The translations under genes and the position numbers were made by a program. A stretch of 64,000 nt of DNA, taken from contig JAYGXS010000001.1 of assembly GCA_036362985.1 (NCBI GenBank), positions 74,929,600-74,993,599 of the forward strand, in the 5' to 3' direction. This stretch comes from Ligula intestinalis (taxonomy: Eukaryota; Platyhelminthes; Cestoda; Diphyllobothriidea; Diphyllobothriidae). Positions 48,201 to 56,849 of the stretch are shown here, in pieces; position 1 is the first letter of the stretch, and every line of letters begins with the position of its first letter. The notes under the pieces were generated by a model. That model made no database searches. It was not told the DNA's origin and saw only the letters and a program-made list of their open reading frames with translations.

Positions 48201-49565
48201 CATTCACAAGTCATGAGTCTCTGAATACGATTTTGACGTCCTAAATAACACTTTCTCTTCCAAATCTGCTATAACTGGCTTGAGGCGGCAGTTTGGGAAC
48301 GGAAGTTGTGACATATGTTGTTGGATAAGTGTTGTGCATAATGACTGTGTATTGTATTTTAGACTATAAATTTTACTTATGTTAACTGAATTAGAAATTC
48401 TATACTTAATCCATCTATGCCATATAGGAAAACAAATGCACATGCAAAATTTATTTTTATTGCAGCACGTTACACTAATAAAGTAAAAAAATAACTCTTA
48501 ACATAAAGGAAACTATAGAGGAGAATCTACGAGTTCCAGGCAGCAGTTCATAAGAAGAAGATGCGATCACTGGAACAAGGACTCGTTTTTTCCTGGCGTT
48601 GTCGAATTCCCTCAGGAATCCTTAATCATAGGTGATGATAATACAATTATGGTCATGCGCAGATAGAGTGGAGACATGCACAGGCTGCAGGGTATTTATT
48701 CTTTAAAGTGGTCATCCGCGTGTGTGTGATAATTATTCACTTCTGTAGCCACCGCTTGGGTCTAAATCGATGCAGTACTGGCTTGAAACTTCATGTTCAA
48801 CTCACTAATTGCCACAATTACATTGTCAGCGTCGGATGCGGGCCCGATAATTGCGTGAACATTATGCCCGCTGTCGTCAGAGTTGTTGCTGCGCGCGGCC
48901 TTTCCCACGTGTCATTCAGAGAAACGTTTCGAGGTTGATGGACAAGTTTGGAACACAAAAGCCACTTTCATGGAAAGGCATCCTTTGAGAAATGCTTGCA
49001 AATTTCACTCAAGCCTGACAACGAATTGGGGAACCAGTGTCAAAAATGTACTAAGAAAAGCTACTTTCTACGTTCGTATTATAGTGTCCTTCTGTTTACC
49101 CTCCATTTCTGTATATTTTGTTCCCCGGCTGCTCTAGTTTGGACAGCTGTTTGTACTTATAGTGGCGCAGTAACAAAAATGTTTTGCCAAGCTAGGTAAA
49201 AAACAACTCCATTCCATTTATTAAGCTGAGTTTTCCAGTGCTTCATTAATCATAGAGTAACCTTTGAACTTAGTTTTAATCACCATGTCCAACAGCATGT
49301 GTCGCGTGAACTTCAAAGTATATTTCAACTTATTCATTATGTAATCGGCAGTTGAGTACTTATGACTTAGTTAAGGCTGGCAAAGTGGCCGTTTAAATCG
49401 GTAAATTAAGACTTTTTAGAAAGTAAACTTCGTTAAATGGCTATTATTTTGTTGCATTTTCTGAATGTTATGATTAGTAATGTGTACTTTCAGGCCACTG
49501 AAAACTCCTACAGTGAACTGTGCAAGACAAACAGACAGCTTAGCAGCTCCGTGGCTGCCCTGTGA
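33092..49565 (+). CDS. HVCN1: Voltage-gated proton channel (Hv1)-like gene, 11 exons recognised, 5' end missing
   Basis: Encodes a four-helix voltage-sensor protein of the Hv1 family, which conducts protons across membranes with no separate pore domain. The exons give S1 (FLLCFLVLLDSCLVIAEIIL), a large S1-S2 insert, S2 (MHFISIGVTSLFIICIVLKL), S3 (VIDALVILISFLSDI), S4 (LLLWRIARLIN), a charged coiled coil and a long tail. By human numbering, D112, E119, H140, F150, K157, E171, D174, D185, R208, R211 and N214 are kept; D123 is Glu, E153 is Cys and R205 is Leu. Length is about 808 residues with exon 3 or 665 without, against about 273 in human Hv1. A TMEM266-type voltage-sensor protein is the main alternative, but the S1 Asp favours Hv1. 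The ATG exon is not identified. Confidence 0.82.
33409..33533 (+). CDS. HVCN1: Hv1-like gene, exon 2 (S1 helix)
   Basis: Follows the previous exon in phase. It reads CRQKLLSTFRSSAAQ then FLLCFLVLLDSCLVIAEIIL, and aligns without gaps with human Hv1 S1. The selectivity-filter Asp (D112), E119 and an acidic residue at position 123 (Glu instead of Asp) are present. The donor CAAA|GTAAGT is strong and leaves one base of the next codon. Confidence 0.85.
33687..34115 (+). CDS. HVCN1: Hv1-like gene, probable exon 3 (S1-S2 extracellular insert)
   Basis: An open stretch of about 143 codons ends at donor TAT|GTAAGA, which is in phase with the S2 exon. It contains three N-glycosylation sequons (NAS, NST, NET) and both basic and polar segments, fitting an extracellular loop. 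The start is uncertain. The best-looking acceptor (TTATCAG, exon start 33,673) is out of phase with the strong donor of exon 2. An acceptor at AGAAGAG (start 33,687) restores phase and makes the exon a multiple of three. A weaker exon 2 donor at 33,537 would also fit the 33,673 start. Exon 2 can join exon 4 directly in frame, so this may be a cassette exon. Confidence 0.6.
34818..35032 (+). CDS. HVCN1: Hv1-like gene, exon 4 (end of S1-S2 loop and S2)
   Basis: Acceptor TCTTTTTTAG and donor GAA|GTTAGT. It reads CDIDFLSKCS, an acidic loop, then VMHFISIGVTSLFIICIVLK. It aligns with human S2 with H140, F150 and K157 retained and Cys at E153. The final residues FFTNVYE place the conserved glutamate (E171) at the start of the S2-S3 region. 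Three cysteines in or near the loop could form disulfides. Confidence 0.85.
35033..36947. other. Intron between S2 and S3-S4 exons
   Basis: 1.9 kb of AT-rich intron. No transposon or RNA gene was recognised inside it. Confidence 0.6.
36948..37071 (+). CDS. HVCN1: Hv1-like gene, exon 5 (S3 and S4)
   Basis: Acceptor TTTTAATTGTAG. It reads VIDALVILISFLSDI (D174 and D185 equivalents), a short S3-S4 loop, then AMVVLLLWRIARLIN. The Hv1 S4 signature R-x-W-R-x-x-R-x-x-N is present except that the first Arg is Leu. The S3-S4 segment is two residues shorter than in human, and the zinc-binding H193 is not present. The donor AATG|GTGGGT is the only one that keeps the downstream coiled coil open. Confidence 0.85.
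37255..37370 (+). CDS. HVCN1: Hv1-like gene, exon 6 (end of S4 and coiled coil)
   Basis: Acceptor TTGCTATTCCAG and donor CAG|GTAAAA. It reads MLMYERQRCEFRVTLQK then RRLEQKKVENLERDKELF, a highly charged helix with heptad-like spacing. It sits where Hv1 carries the coiled coil that makes it a dimer. Confidence 0.8.
37787..37865 (+). CDS. HVCN1: Hv1-like gene, exon 7 (coiled-coil end)
   Basis: Acceptor CACTTATTCAG and donor CGCT|GTAAGC. The phase matches both neighbours. It reads KQILALEELSRSLGSPEEN, continuing the helix and then leaving it at Gly-Ser-Pro. A 2.9-kb intron follows, containing the foldback transposon and a tRNA-like sequence. Confidence 0.75.
39272..39355 (+). repeat. tRNA-like sequence (SINE head or tRNA pseudogene) in the intron
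   Basis: A perfect 7-bp acceptor-type stem (GTGGCGT with ACGCCAC) encloses a D arm (GCTC with GAGC, loop AAGTGGTG). The A box TAGCTCAAGTGG and a B-box-like GTTCAACTC are present. The T stem pairs at only three of five positions and the anticodon arm is unclear, so it is not a working tRNA. It may be the head of a tRNA-derived SINE distinct from the 24.8/60.6-kb family. Confidence 0.5.
39726..40578. mobile_element. Foldback transposon with long inverted arms, derived from a Tc1/IS630-type transposon
   Basis: An 853-bp element flanked by TA on both sides. Both ends begin CAGGGGTATTCAT. The left arm (39,726-40,036) is the near-perfect inverted copy of the right arm (40,202-40,578). The arms encode the same transposase fragment (two residue differences seen over about 95), and a unique loop of about 165 bp lies between. 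TA target-site duplication is typical of the Tc1/mariner/IS630 group. The right arm has six 22-bp subterminal units and the left about three. It lies in the intron after exon 7 of the Hv1-like gene. Confidence 0.85.
40041..40499 (+). pseudogene. Transposase N-terminal fragment (two helix-turn-helix motifs) within the foldback element
   Basis: A continuous plus-strand frame reads LKRIGKALNLSHSTVKRIAK (first helix-turn-helix), then IVQELGILQLPTSQATVSRI (second), then KRLSLVPVESNTPTLINIQR and AIAFVPDEN. At this point the family would enter its catalytic domain. Instead the frame runs straight into the 22-bp terminal units, so no DDE domain is encoded. The left arm repeats the second motif onward on the opposite strand. 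Confidence 0.75.
40436..40580. repeat. 22-bp tandem subterminal repeats of the foldback element
   Basis: Six consecutive 22-base units from 40,436 to 40,567, of the type GCATACAGGGGTCTATATAA plus AT, followed by a terminal GAATACCCCTGTA. The left end holds about three units in reverse. Each unit carries the CAGGGG core found at the element tips, so they may be repeated transposase-binding sites. Confidence 0.85.
40742..40908 (+). CDS. HVCN1: Hv1-like gene, exon 8 (C-terminal tail)
   Basis: Acceptor CCTTTCTTAG and donor CAT|GTAAGT. In phase it reads YVRHSKEQTQNALKSIAAL, then a Gly/Met-rich GFMGGMIGAPISRQEALARF, then polar residues. The tail shows no recognised domain. Confidence 0.75.
41960..42200 (-). 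mobile_element. Penelope-like element fragment (family D) in the intron after exon 8
   Basis: A 73-codon minus-strand frame reads LKVTLQKRGYPTQFIDKYKK, then FISLPFKGDNIFNTIKRRLI and NAIHRTY. This matches the PLE segment between RT and GIY-YIG (an L-x-x-N/R-GYP block followed by LPFKGD). No RT or nuclease is attached, so it is an isolated fragment inserted opposite to the host gene. Confidence 0.7.
42589..42980 (+). CDS. HVCN1: Hv1-like gene, exon 9 (C-terminal tail)
   Basis: Acceptor TTTCCTAACCCATAG (phase 0) and donor ATAC|GTAAGT. It starts TTESSINSRENIYGGG, is Ser/Asn-rich, and contains a basic helix-like stretch (YSKRAQLMRSRADNLVRNV). The composition suggests a mostly disordered cytosolic tail with possible phosphorylation sites. 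No domain is recognised. Confidence 0.75.
42981..46847. other. Intron between exons 9 and 10
   Basis: A 3.9-kb intron. GC-richer stretches at 43.5-44.3 kb and minus-strand open frames at 45,211-45,526 suggest old repeats, but none could be named. Confidence 0.5.
46848..47430 (+). CDS. HVCN1: Hv1-like gene, exon 10 (acidic C-terminal tail)
   Basis: The largest exon: acceptor CTTTTCTTTCCAG, donor CGGTT|GTAAGT, in phase with both neighbours. It starts LRRKTLGDIFPVQKVKR, then is acidic and Ser/Thr-rich (DNDDSDSVVSELM, TQEEEVFDENDP). Low hydrophobicity fits a disordered cytosolic tail. It is much longer than the C-terminus of vertebrate Hv1. Confidence 0.75.
47431..49493. other. Intron between exons 10 and 11
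   Basis: 2.1 kb. Open frames at 48,708-49,199 lack motifs and clear splice context. No repeat was recognised. Confidence 0.5.
49494..49565 (+). CDS. HVCN1: Hv1-like gene, last exon with stop codon
   Basis: Acceptor TGTGTACTTTCAG in phase 0. It reads ATENSYSELCKTNRQLSSS then VAAL and a TGA. The short exon continues the frame of exon 10 and ends about 100 bases before a polyadenylation signal. Confidence 0.7.
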   Translation, partial: ATENSYSELCKTNRQLSSSVAAL

Positions 49566-49664
49566 CGGATCGCCAAAACGCAGGCACTAGTCGACTGCTC
49601 ACCGCCTTTTGCATTGGTCTCGTCCAATACCGTGATCCTACGTCTAAGTGTCCTATTTTATAGA

Positions 49665-49670
49665 AATAAA
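49665..49670 (+). promoter_or_regulatory. Polyadenylation signal AATAAA for the Hv1-like gene
   Basis: A canonical hexamer 100 bases after the stop codon, followed by T-rich sequence. The position fits a short 3' UTR. Confidence 0.6.
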
Positions 49671-49998
49671 ACCTTTTTTATTAACGGTTGCTTAATGTTT
49701 CTTTCTTTGCTAAAACCATGCTCTTCTGACTACTGACGTAGATCGCAAGTGCTAGCTAGCAGAACATTGATTCCGCAGGTGAAAAGCTGAATGCCTTCAT
49801 AAGCGAATCGAAGGAGCAGTGCCTACTAAGTGAACTGATAGTGGGAGTACTTGAAAGTCATAAGCTGCCCATTTTAATAAGTTTCCTTTTGTGGCTAGAA
49901 CACGACTAAGTTATCTGCGGTATACAGTCAATGCATCTACGAAATATGTCGAAAAGTCTATGAAATGCGACTATTATTGTAATATTGTAATATTTAAT

Positions 49999-50280
49999 TC
50001 AAATTAGAAGCAACTGTGAGGGATTTCTGGGCGTGACTCTGTACGCCGGTGCCAACTCGACACATTGGTTGATTAAATTCTCGTCCGTGGACCAAGCTCC
50101 TGTCAATTCCGGACTCGTCTTTTTTCCGGCGTGGGCACGTGTCTTGATGGCCACTAATTTGAACTCATGACCTGTTTCATAGGTATGCGTGGCAACTTGC
50201 GATAATTCCTTGCAAAGGTATACCTCACGCTTACGTTCATGCATGTGCAATCCGAACATGATAACAAACGTGTCCTCAAA
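49999..50280 (-). mobile_element. Penelope-like element family C, GIY-YIG C-terminal part (left arm)
   Basis: A minus-strand frame of 86 codons reads MHERKREVYLCKELSQVATH, then ETGHEFKLVAIKTRAH, then TGAWSTDENLINQCVELAPA. This is the second half of a PLE-type GIY-YIG nuclease with its C-terminal tail. It is inverted relative to the copy just to the right. The start of the nuclease is missing. Confidence 0.75.
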
Positions 50281-50284
50281 GTAT

Positions 50285-51080
50285 CGTTGCCAAAAGACAG
50301 GCTTGTGGAGGTTGAAGGTGCTGTTTTCTCTCTTGTAGGACGAGTTCTACCACTGAATCGTTCCTTGGTGCCCTGCAAGACAGACCTAAAGCTACGATGC
50401 GTGACAGAATAGTGAAAGAAAAAGACCAGCTGAATCCCAATGAACAATCTGGGATAGTGTACCGTATTCCATACTTAAGCTGTCGTTGTAAATATACAGG
50501 GCAAACTGAACGCATATTCGGATCGCGCATATATGAACATAAACGCGGGGTATACTTTTGCGAGGAGTTATTAGAAATTGCAGCGCATACACACGAAACA
50601 GGTCATGAGTTTAATTTTACGGGCGTAAAGATTCTTGCGCATGCAAGGGACAAGAAGAGCTGAGAATATATCGGAGCCTGGTCCACGGACGATAATTTAA
50701 TCAACCAATGTGTAAAGTAGGCGCTGGCCTAGTGATCGTGTTGCAGTCACGATCAGACGTCTGTCATAGCTAATTGCACCCACATCCTCTATAATTACTT
50801 TATTTCCGTTGCTGACGCCCTGACAAACCTGGACATCACTGACAGCTAATTAACTTATACTCCTACAGTTGTCCCCCCCTCCCCTGTTACTTCATCGTTT
50901 TGTCATACTCCCTTATGAATTGACGACCTCTAACAGCTGATTGGTGTACACCCACTATAACTATCCCCTTTTTGTTGCTTTTTTACAACTGACGATGGAC
51001 TCCTCTAAGGATTCGAAAGCTCGGGACATTAAACAGGTTGATCCGGTACTCGACAACCCTTCTTACTCATAGATAGAAAA
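50285..51080 (+). mobile_element. Penelope-like element family C, linker, GIY-YIG domain and 3' tail (right arm)
   Basis: The plus strand reads RPKATMRDRIVKEKDQLNPN (linker), SGIVYRIPYLSCRCKYTGQT (GIY-YIG core, with Tyr-Thr-Gly in place of the usual YIG), YEHKRGVYF, and THETGHEFNF. A stop near 50,660 breaks it, although the AWSTDDNLINQCV-type tail continues in another frame. The 3' tail with TGACGATGGACTCCTCTAAG at 50,990 recurs at 23.6 kb. The RT is missing, so the copy is 5'-truncated. Confidence 0.8.
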
Positions 51081-51800
51081 ATTATGAATTTGAGTCAATA
51101 AAGCGCCTATTCGATGTGTGGACATTTACAGTGTAAAAGAGCTCCTTATAACAGTAACAATATTAGTAAGAACTGTTTTTAAAATACGTCGTGAAATAAA
51201 AAGTCACACCTTTTGGTTATGATGAATCTTTTTCGTTAACTTATAAATAATTATGTTAAAACAGAGCGAAGTAAGAATGTAAACTATCAGATAACTTTGC
51301 CAACTCACGAAACATATTCCTGCATACATTCTCCTATGAACATGCAGAGCGTGTTTAGAAGAAAACTGCTAATAGATAAATCCTAAAGGTGGGTTAAAAA
51401 AAGAAGCCATGGGAGTTGAAACTCTACGGGAAAACAGGGAAAACTATAAAGCTAAAAAGAGTTCAGAAAATTAGATTTACAATGAAATATCTGGTCCGCT
51501 AGGAACAACCAATTATGCATATTGAGACGTTTATTTCTAGGACCTACATTTTCTCTGAGACAAAATTGGTTCAGAAAAGCATTAATATCACTGCAATAGA
51601 ATGTGCTGATGGTGAAAGTTTGATCAAATGATGAAAGGGGATTCTAGTGCGTGTATATATTTGTTAGTCGCCATTCTGCAGTTTTTTGACAGCGCAAACA
51701 TTTGTTTAGATTCATCAGTCTGTTATTTTAGACTGAGAATAATCTCGGATGGTTCACACATGTGATCGGTTATGTTTGGTTCACGACAGCTAATAATCCA
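51081..51800. other. Unassigned sequence
   Basis: AT-rich; no gene or repeat recognised. Confidence 0.4.
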
Positions 51801-51855
51801 ACATTTCTCATTCTAGTCTCCTTTGTTTTCGTCGGTCCCACTTTATCATCATCAG
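51801..51855 (+). repeat. SINE tail fragment S4
   Basis: CATTCTAGTCTCCTTTGTTT, then TCGTCGGTCCCACTTTATCA, aligns with the tail of the SINE read from the minus strand at 60,585-60,625 (CATTCTGGTCTCCCTTGTCT, then TTGTCAGATCCACTTCATCA). Confidence 0.55.
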
Positions 51856-51859
51856 AAAA

Positions 51860-53885
51860 ACCTGCGCGATAGAAACGAAGGTGCATTATTATTGAGAGGG
51901 AAATCTGCAGCGCCATTAAGACGGAATCACTGAGGCCTGACGTGTGCCCTTTGCATAGGTCCTTTGTTATTTTAGACTCTACCTGTGTCCGTATCAGAGA
52001 TGTTGGTCGTAATTCTGATAAAATGCCTCTCAAATATTTGCCTGGTGGGACATCCCATCTATGGCAGACTTGATATAAACATGCAGTCTGGATGAGAAGC
52101 GGACAAAATAACAACTGCCCGTCGCGTCTGCCAGAATGCAAAATCCGTCTGCCCCTCGGCTTACCTTGGACAGAGTTCTAACATATGAGAGAAGAACCAG
52201 GTTCAACATAGATGCAGCACTTAACTTCATGTTATGGACAAAAAGGGTTTTGCATCTATCAGGACATGCTGAAATTCGGAATTGGAAAAGTTGTTTGATG
52301 ACGGTATAAAAGCATGATTATGAGGACCACAGTGCTGAGTGAAATGGTTGTTTTTTAAGTGTAATTATTATGCGATTCTCTTCCGTGCTTGGTCCGAGAC
52401 TCTTAACAGGCGCCCAGTATGCGTGAAGCTAGGAAAATTCGTATGTGGAACGCTTTTCATCCAAACGCTTACGGCCAATAAATCATGTAGTGGATAGAGA
52501 AAGCAGTCACTCTCCATTAGTTTATTATTCAGTTAAATTAAAATCTGACTAATGCTAAAAATCGGCTCCAGTTACAACCTGTTTTTAACCACTTGCGTTC
52601 CTATTTATTTGTTTCTAATTCAAATATGTACAACTAGAAAATAGGCACGTTGCTCTCGTACGTAGGCCCATGACAGTTCCTCGTTTGCTGAGATGGAGTG
52701 GTAATAGTCACAGGGAATTTAGCCGTCAGTATAAATCATTTTCTGAAACTTGATAACCTTCATCAGGAAATTCTCCACTCCCTCCAACAAACTTTTAATG
52801 AATAATCCGTTCTCCACATTAACCCAAGACAAACTTGTAAGATGCATTTAGAAACTCACCAGCCATCTAGATGGTTTGAGGATATGTTAAAATTGTTAGT
52901 AAGTGACTATCCAAAATATTTATCAGGAAATCTACATAAGAATTGAATCTATTTTCCTGCCCGTGGATGAACTTACTGTGTACTGTAACGAAGTAGAACC
53001 ACAGTGAAAAATTAGGGAATCCTGTCGACTAATCAGAGAATTTAGGTTATTTATGACATGCACGTGATCAAATTTAAGCTTGTCGGCTAATTTGCAAACG
53101 GTCTAAATGCATTGACGCCAACCTCCACTGAATAAGAAACTACAACCACTATTACTAAATCACAAAAGTACAATTTCTTTGCAAGAAGATAATGTATGAC
53201 GCTTTACAGACCTGCACTTAATGTCCACCATCAATGTAAATGCACAGAAGATGCTTCGCATAAGGTAGCGCCTTTTTTATACGCAAGCCAGCAGACAGTC
53301 TGAGTTTCAGCGACGATAATAGCTACCTCAAGTAGGATGTCATCATTCGGACAAGAAAACTGTTCAGGAGTAACATTTTGAATTAATAATGCATTATTTT
53401 AATTTGTCTGGCTTGTATTCTGCTGCCGTCATCAGCACCACCAAACGTTGGTGGTCATCGCTATCACTCTGATCAGGTACGAAATTATGAACTAATAATG
53501 ATGGAGGTCAACATGATTACGTTTGGGGTTTGCATTTAAGAATTGCATTACCTATGTGGGTTATTTGCTTTGGATCATGCCTAAGCTGAGCGAATTTTGA
53601 ACGTTTGCGGCAGAGCTCTTAGATACAAAATCATACCTACAACTTTGAGGTCTCTTTTTGATTGAATAATCTAAAGAAAATTAATTTGCCAGCAACAGGC
53701 ATTAATTGCAGGAAGAGCCATACGGAAGCTCAGCAACCAACTTTGTCGATAAAAACGCGCACCATATGTTGTAAAATTGGCTTGTAGAAATAAATTATAT
53801 CAAAGTGCTAATTGGTTGGTAAAAATTGTCATATCTCGATAATTTTTTTAAAGGTATAAGGCATCAGCAGGTTGGAATTAATAGC
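51860..53885. other. Unassigned sequence
   Basis: The minus-strand open frames at 51,770-52,230 overlap the SINE fragment and have no family motif. A small perfect hairpin (ACCACCAA/TTGGTGGT, loop of 3) lies at 53,437-53,455. Nothing else is assigned. Confidence 0.4.
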
Positions 53886-53890
53886 TAAAA

Positions 53891-53920
53891 GTAGTCCGGA
53901 CAAAGGAGACCAAAATGGAT
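53891..53920 (-). repeat. SINE tail fragment S5
   Basis: GTCCGGACAAAGGAGACCAA then AATGG is a minus-strand version of the SINE tail (compare GACAAAGACAAGGGAGACCA then GAATGG at 60,592-60,617). It is only about 30 bases long, so the match rests on few positions. Confidence 0.4.
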
Positions 53921-54334
53921 TTAATACTCCTGTCGATAAAGATAACGAATCATTACCAAAACCAAAAAAAGATGCGTAATGTGTTAGCCTGGTTCCAATT
54001 GAACTGCTGAAAACTCCACCGGTTGAAAATGTGTTATGCAAATTTCTCTCTTGGCATGTGATATACAATACCCAAGCCGTTTGCGTCTTCCGGGCTGTGT
54101 TCATTTTTTGAATCATTATCCCAAGACTATACTTTAAGATTTGTCCCCGTTAACTATCTAGTGTACTGTTTGCTGAATGTTTTTTACGTATTTCCTAAAT
54201 GCGCTGTCTTAAGTGTCGTTGTTACAACTAATAATGCTAAGCATTTTAAAAGCAAGAGCTTTATCTACATAAAAAGAGCTTTCGTCAACTTAATTCTGCG
54301 AGGTTTTAAAAATAAACCTGGTCTGTAACTGAAA

Positions 54335-54535
54335 AATGTGACAGCAACGGACCGTTATCAAGAGTCGTTGTTGGAGATCCTCGTTGGCGTAATTTGCAAC
54401 CTATTATAATCTAAGGAAGGGCAGAGTTAACATAAGTGGAGGGGAAGGGGGCCCAATAATTATTTCATGTAATCCAGTCGTCCTTTTTTCGCGTTTTATT
54501 TCGAGGAGTGAGGACGCGAGGTCTGATAGAACAGA
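54335..54535 (-). mobile_element. Penelope-like element family E, inverted 3' tail (left flank)
   Basis: AGCAACGGACCGTTATCAAG, then GTTGTTGGAGATCC, TATAATCTAAGG and ATTATTTCATGTAATCCAGT, is the reverse complement of the tail at 55,390-55,680, with an internal deletion of about 100 bases. It lies upstream of the same family's coding remnant, in opposite orientation. Confidence 0.7.
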
Positions 54536-54678
54536 AATTCTAACTGTATTTCGCAAGAAAATCTGGGCAGGTTAATACACAAATTTCTGCAGTTTTGCCC
54601 CACTATGTCAGAAACGAAGCCTAGTTCGCCACCTCACGAGCCAAGTTAGGAGAATATGTTCCCTAGAGACACTGAAAA

Positions 54679-55690
54679 ATGAACTCGTACTCATTAAAAA
54701 ACAACCTGCAAGTAAATGGCTTTCCCGAGATGTCCATTAATAAATTTATGGAGGAAAGTCCTACAAAATCCGAAGTGCCGACGGCTATGAAGAAAACCTT
54801 AGCGCTTACATTGCCTTTTCAAGGGGACCCAGCAAGCGAATTTTTACAGCTTCTATTGAACGCTGCAATCGCAGGTTCGTATCCAGCAGCCAAGTTAAGA
54901 CTAGTATTTTCAAGCACTCCACTTCTTCGCCTCGAAGGCCTCCCGTTCCAGACCTCTTTAATGTGTATCTTCACCTTTGCATTCTGTTGTAGGGTAGGTT
55001 ATATTGGTCAAACAACTAAGTGGCTATCCAAGCGCATGCGAGAACACCATCCTACTTGGCTAAACACAGGCGAGGTTAAGTCAATATCAGGCACAATTTT
55101 GGCTCACTGTGTTGACAGCGGTAATCGGATAGACGTAAGTCTAGCGTTTAGAGTCAAATATTAAGTGCCAGCGAAACATTCCAATTTCCTGCGTCAGCGG
55201 ATCCATGCGATGGCAGAGGCAGTAGCCATACGCCTCCCTAACCCAATCTCATGAGCGCAGAAGGCGTTTGTAGCGGCCCTAAGGCTCCCATGGCCGAAAA
55301 CCAACTCAGCATCAGTCCAAACGCTTCCTACCATGGCGCGAAAGGATGATGAGGCAGCAATTGCAAGCATCCCCAGGCCACCTACGCCGTCACGAGAAAA
55401 TGACACCTTGCGTCCTTACACCTCCCAACAAACTGCGAGACAAGGATGACGGGATGACATGAAATAATTGTCGGACCCCGTTTCCATTATCTGGTCCCCA
55501 ATTTAGACCACAATCTGACCCCTTTGATCCCTTAACACCTCTCCATCTTTCCCCCTAATTACTACTGATTGGTTGCTCAAACTTAAGTTAACTCTACCTT
55601 CCCTTAGATTATAAATGGTTGTAAATGTAAGTCAACGGGGATCTCCAGCAACGAATTTTGATAACAATCTGTTGCATTTATGAATGGGTG
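54679..55690 (+). mobile_element. Penelope-like element family E, linker, GIY-YIG domain and 3' tail
   Basis: A 161-codon plus-strand frame (54,679-55,164) reads KKTLALTLPFQGDPASEF (linker), YPAAKLRLVFSSTPL, then the nuclease core CCRVGYIGQTTKWLSKRMRE and ILAHCVDSGNRIDV. After a stop at 55,162 the C-terminal block continues as HAMAEAVAIRLPNPIS, like family A. The 3' tail follows and is repeated inverted at 54.34 kb. The GIY-YIG Tyr, Gly-Tyr-Ile-Gly and downstream Arg are kept, making this the best-preserved nuclease in the window. The RT is missing. Confidence 0.8.
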
Positions 55691-56840
55691 ATTAGCTGAA
55701 TGTCAGTTTCCTGAAAATGCCGAGCCTAAATTTTAAATGCCCTGACGACACTGATACATGTACCTGGATCGATCGCGAAGTAGGTCAACGTTCGCATTTC
55801 CATGTGTGCCTTCCAAAATATCCACAGCGTTGTCTTCTTTAGAAATCGCCAAGTTACTTTGTTGAGAAAGAGGGCCGGCAATGACAACAGATAGACTGTG
55901 ACCATTTGTGACCTATCAGTGGTAGTAAGCCAGTACTACCCGAACCTCAGATTTGCCGAATTTGGAGACGGAGCTTGGTTTCTAAGGTCATTGAGCATTA
56001 AGTAGTTGAGCGCTGAACGTTCAAGAGTGAATGCATCATAACATCCGTTGTGACTTAGAAAACTTAATATTCTCGACCCTCCTCCGCATGTGCTACTAGT
56101 TGCTTTGTCACGGCGTATCAGACCAGCAGATAAAACTTCAAGTTCGTTGATCCAACGGTAAACGCCCTTCCTAGAACACCTTGCTAGTTTTTTGGAGTAA
56201 TTAATCGGGTTCTGTCATTTTATTTTAATTGAGCTGCCAACCGAACACTACCAATCCTCTAAAAGAATCGTACCGTATAATTTCTTCGAGTTGTCAAAAT
56301 GAATGAGATTGATGAGCTGGAAATGTTCCTTATCGTTTGCCTTTTATTGCCCGAGTGACGCTGTGTTTGCATTTCTTGTGGCTCTTTATATGACCTGCAA
56401 AAACTTCATTTCACGTTGGAACATAGCAGATATATTCAAAAGTACGATCACTTTGAAAATATTTATAAATTTGTTATTATACAAAGTGTAAGTTAGGTAA
56501 GTGCTGTAACCCCCTTTGTGTCAATTTGCTTTTCTGAGCGCATGCTTCCACGTCCGGAATACTTATGTTTTTGTGTACGCTGTATCGTAGCTAATCTAAT
56601 GCATATTGCGAACTTAAGAATATATAAATTTATGTATTTCCCGTTTTTTAGCAGAATAGAAAATATCCTTAGTTTATATGAAACGGTCATGGAGCTCTAG
56701 CCTGAGCATGATTTGAAAACTATCTAAAATTTTATTGCATATTCCTGTTTACATTCAAATCTAATAATAAAAGCTCTTTAAATAGAAGGACTACAACTAT
56801 TTCGTCATACACCAGACTGTCATATAAAACTTGGCAAATT
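55691..56840. other. Unassigned sequence
   Basis: No gene recognised. The small open frame at 56,303-56,491 is hydrophobic and lacks a family signature. Confidence 0.4.
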
Positions 56841-56849
56841 CAGGCTTAG

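Noticed and set aside
51770..52141. 123-codon minus-strand frame
   Set aside because: Its C-terminal part lies over a SINE tail fragment read backwards, and the rest has no motif.
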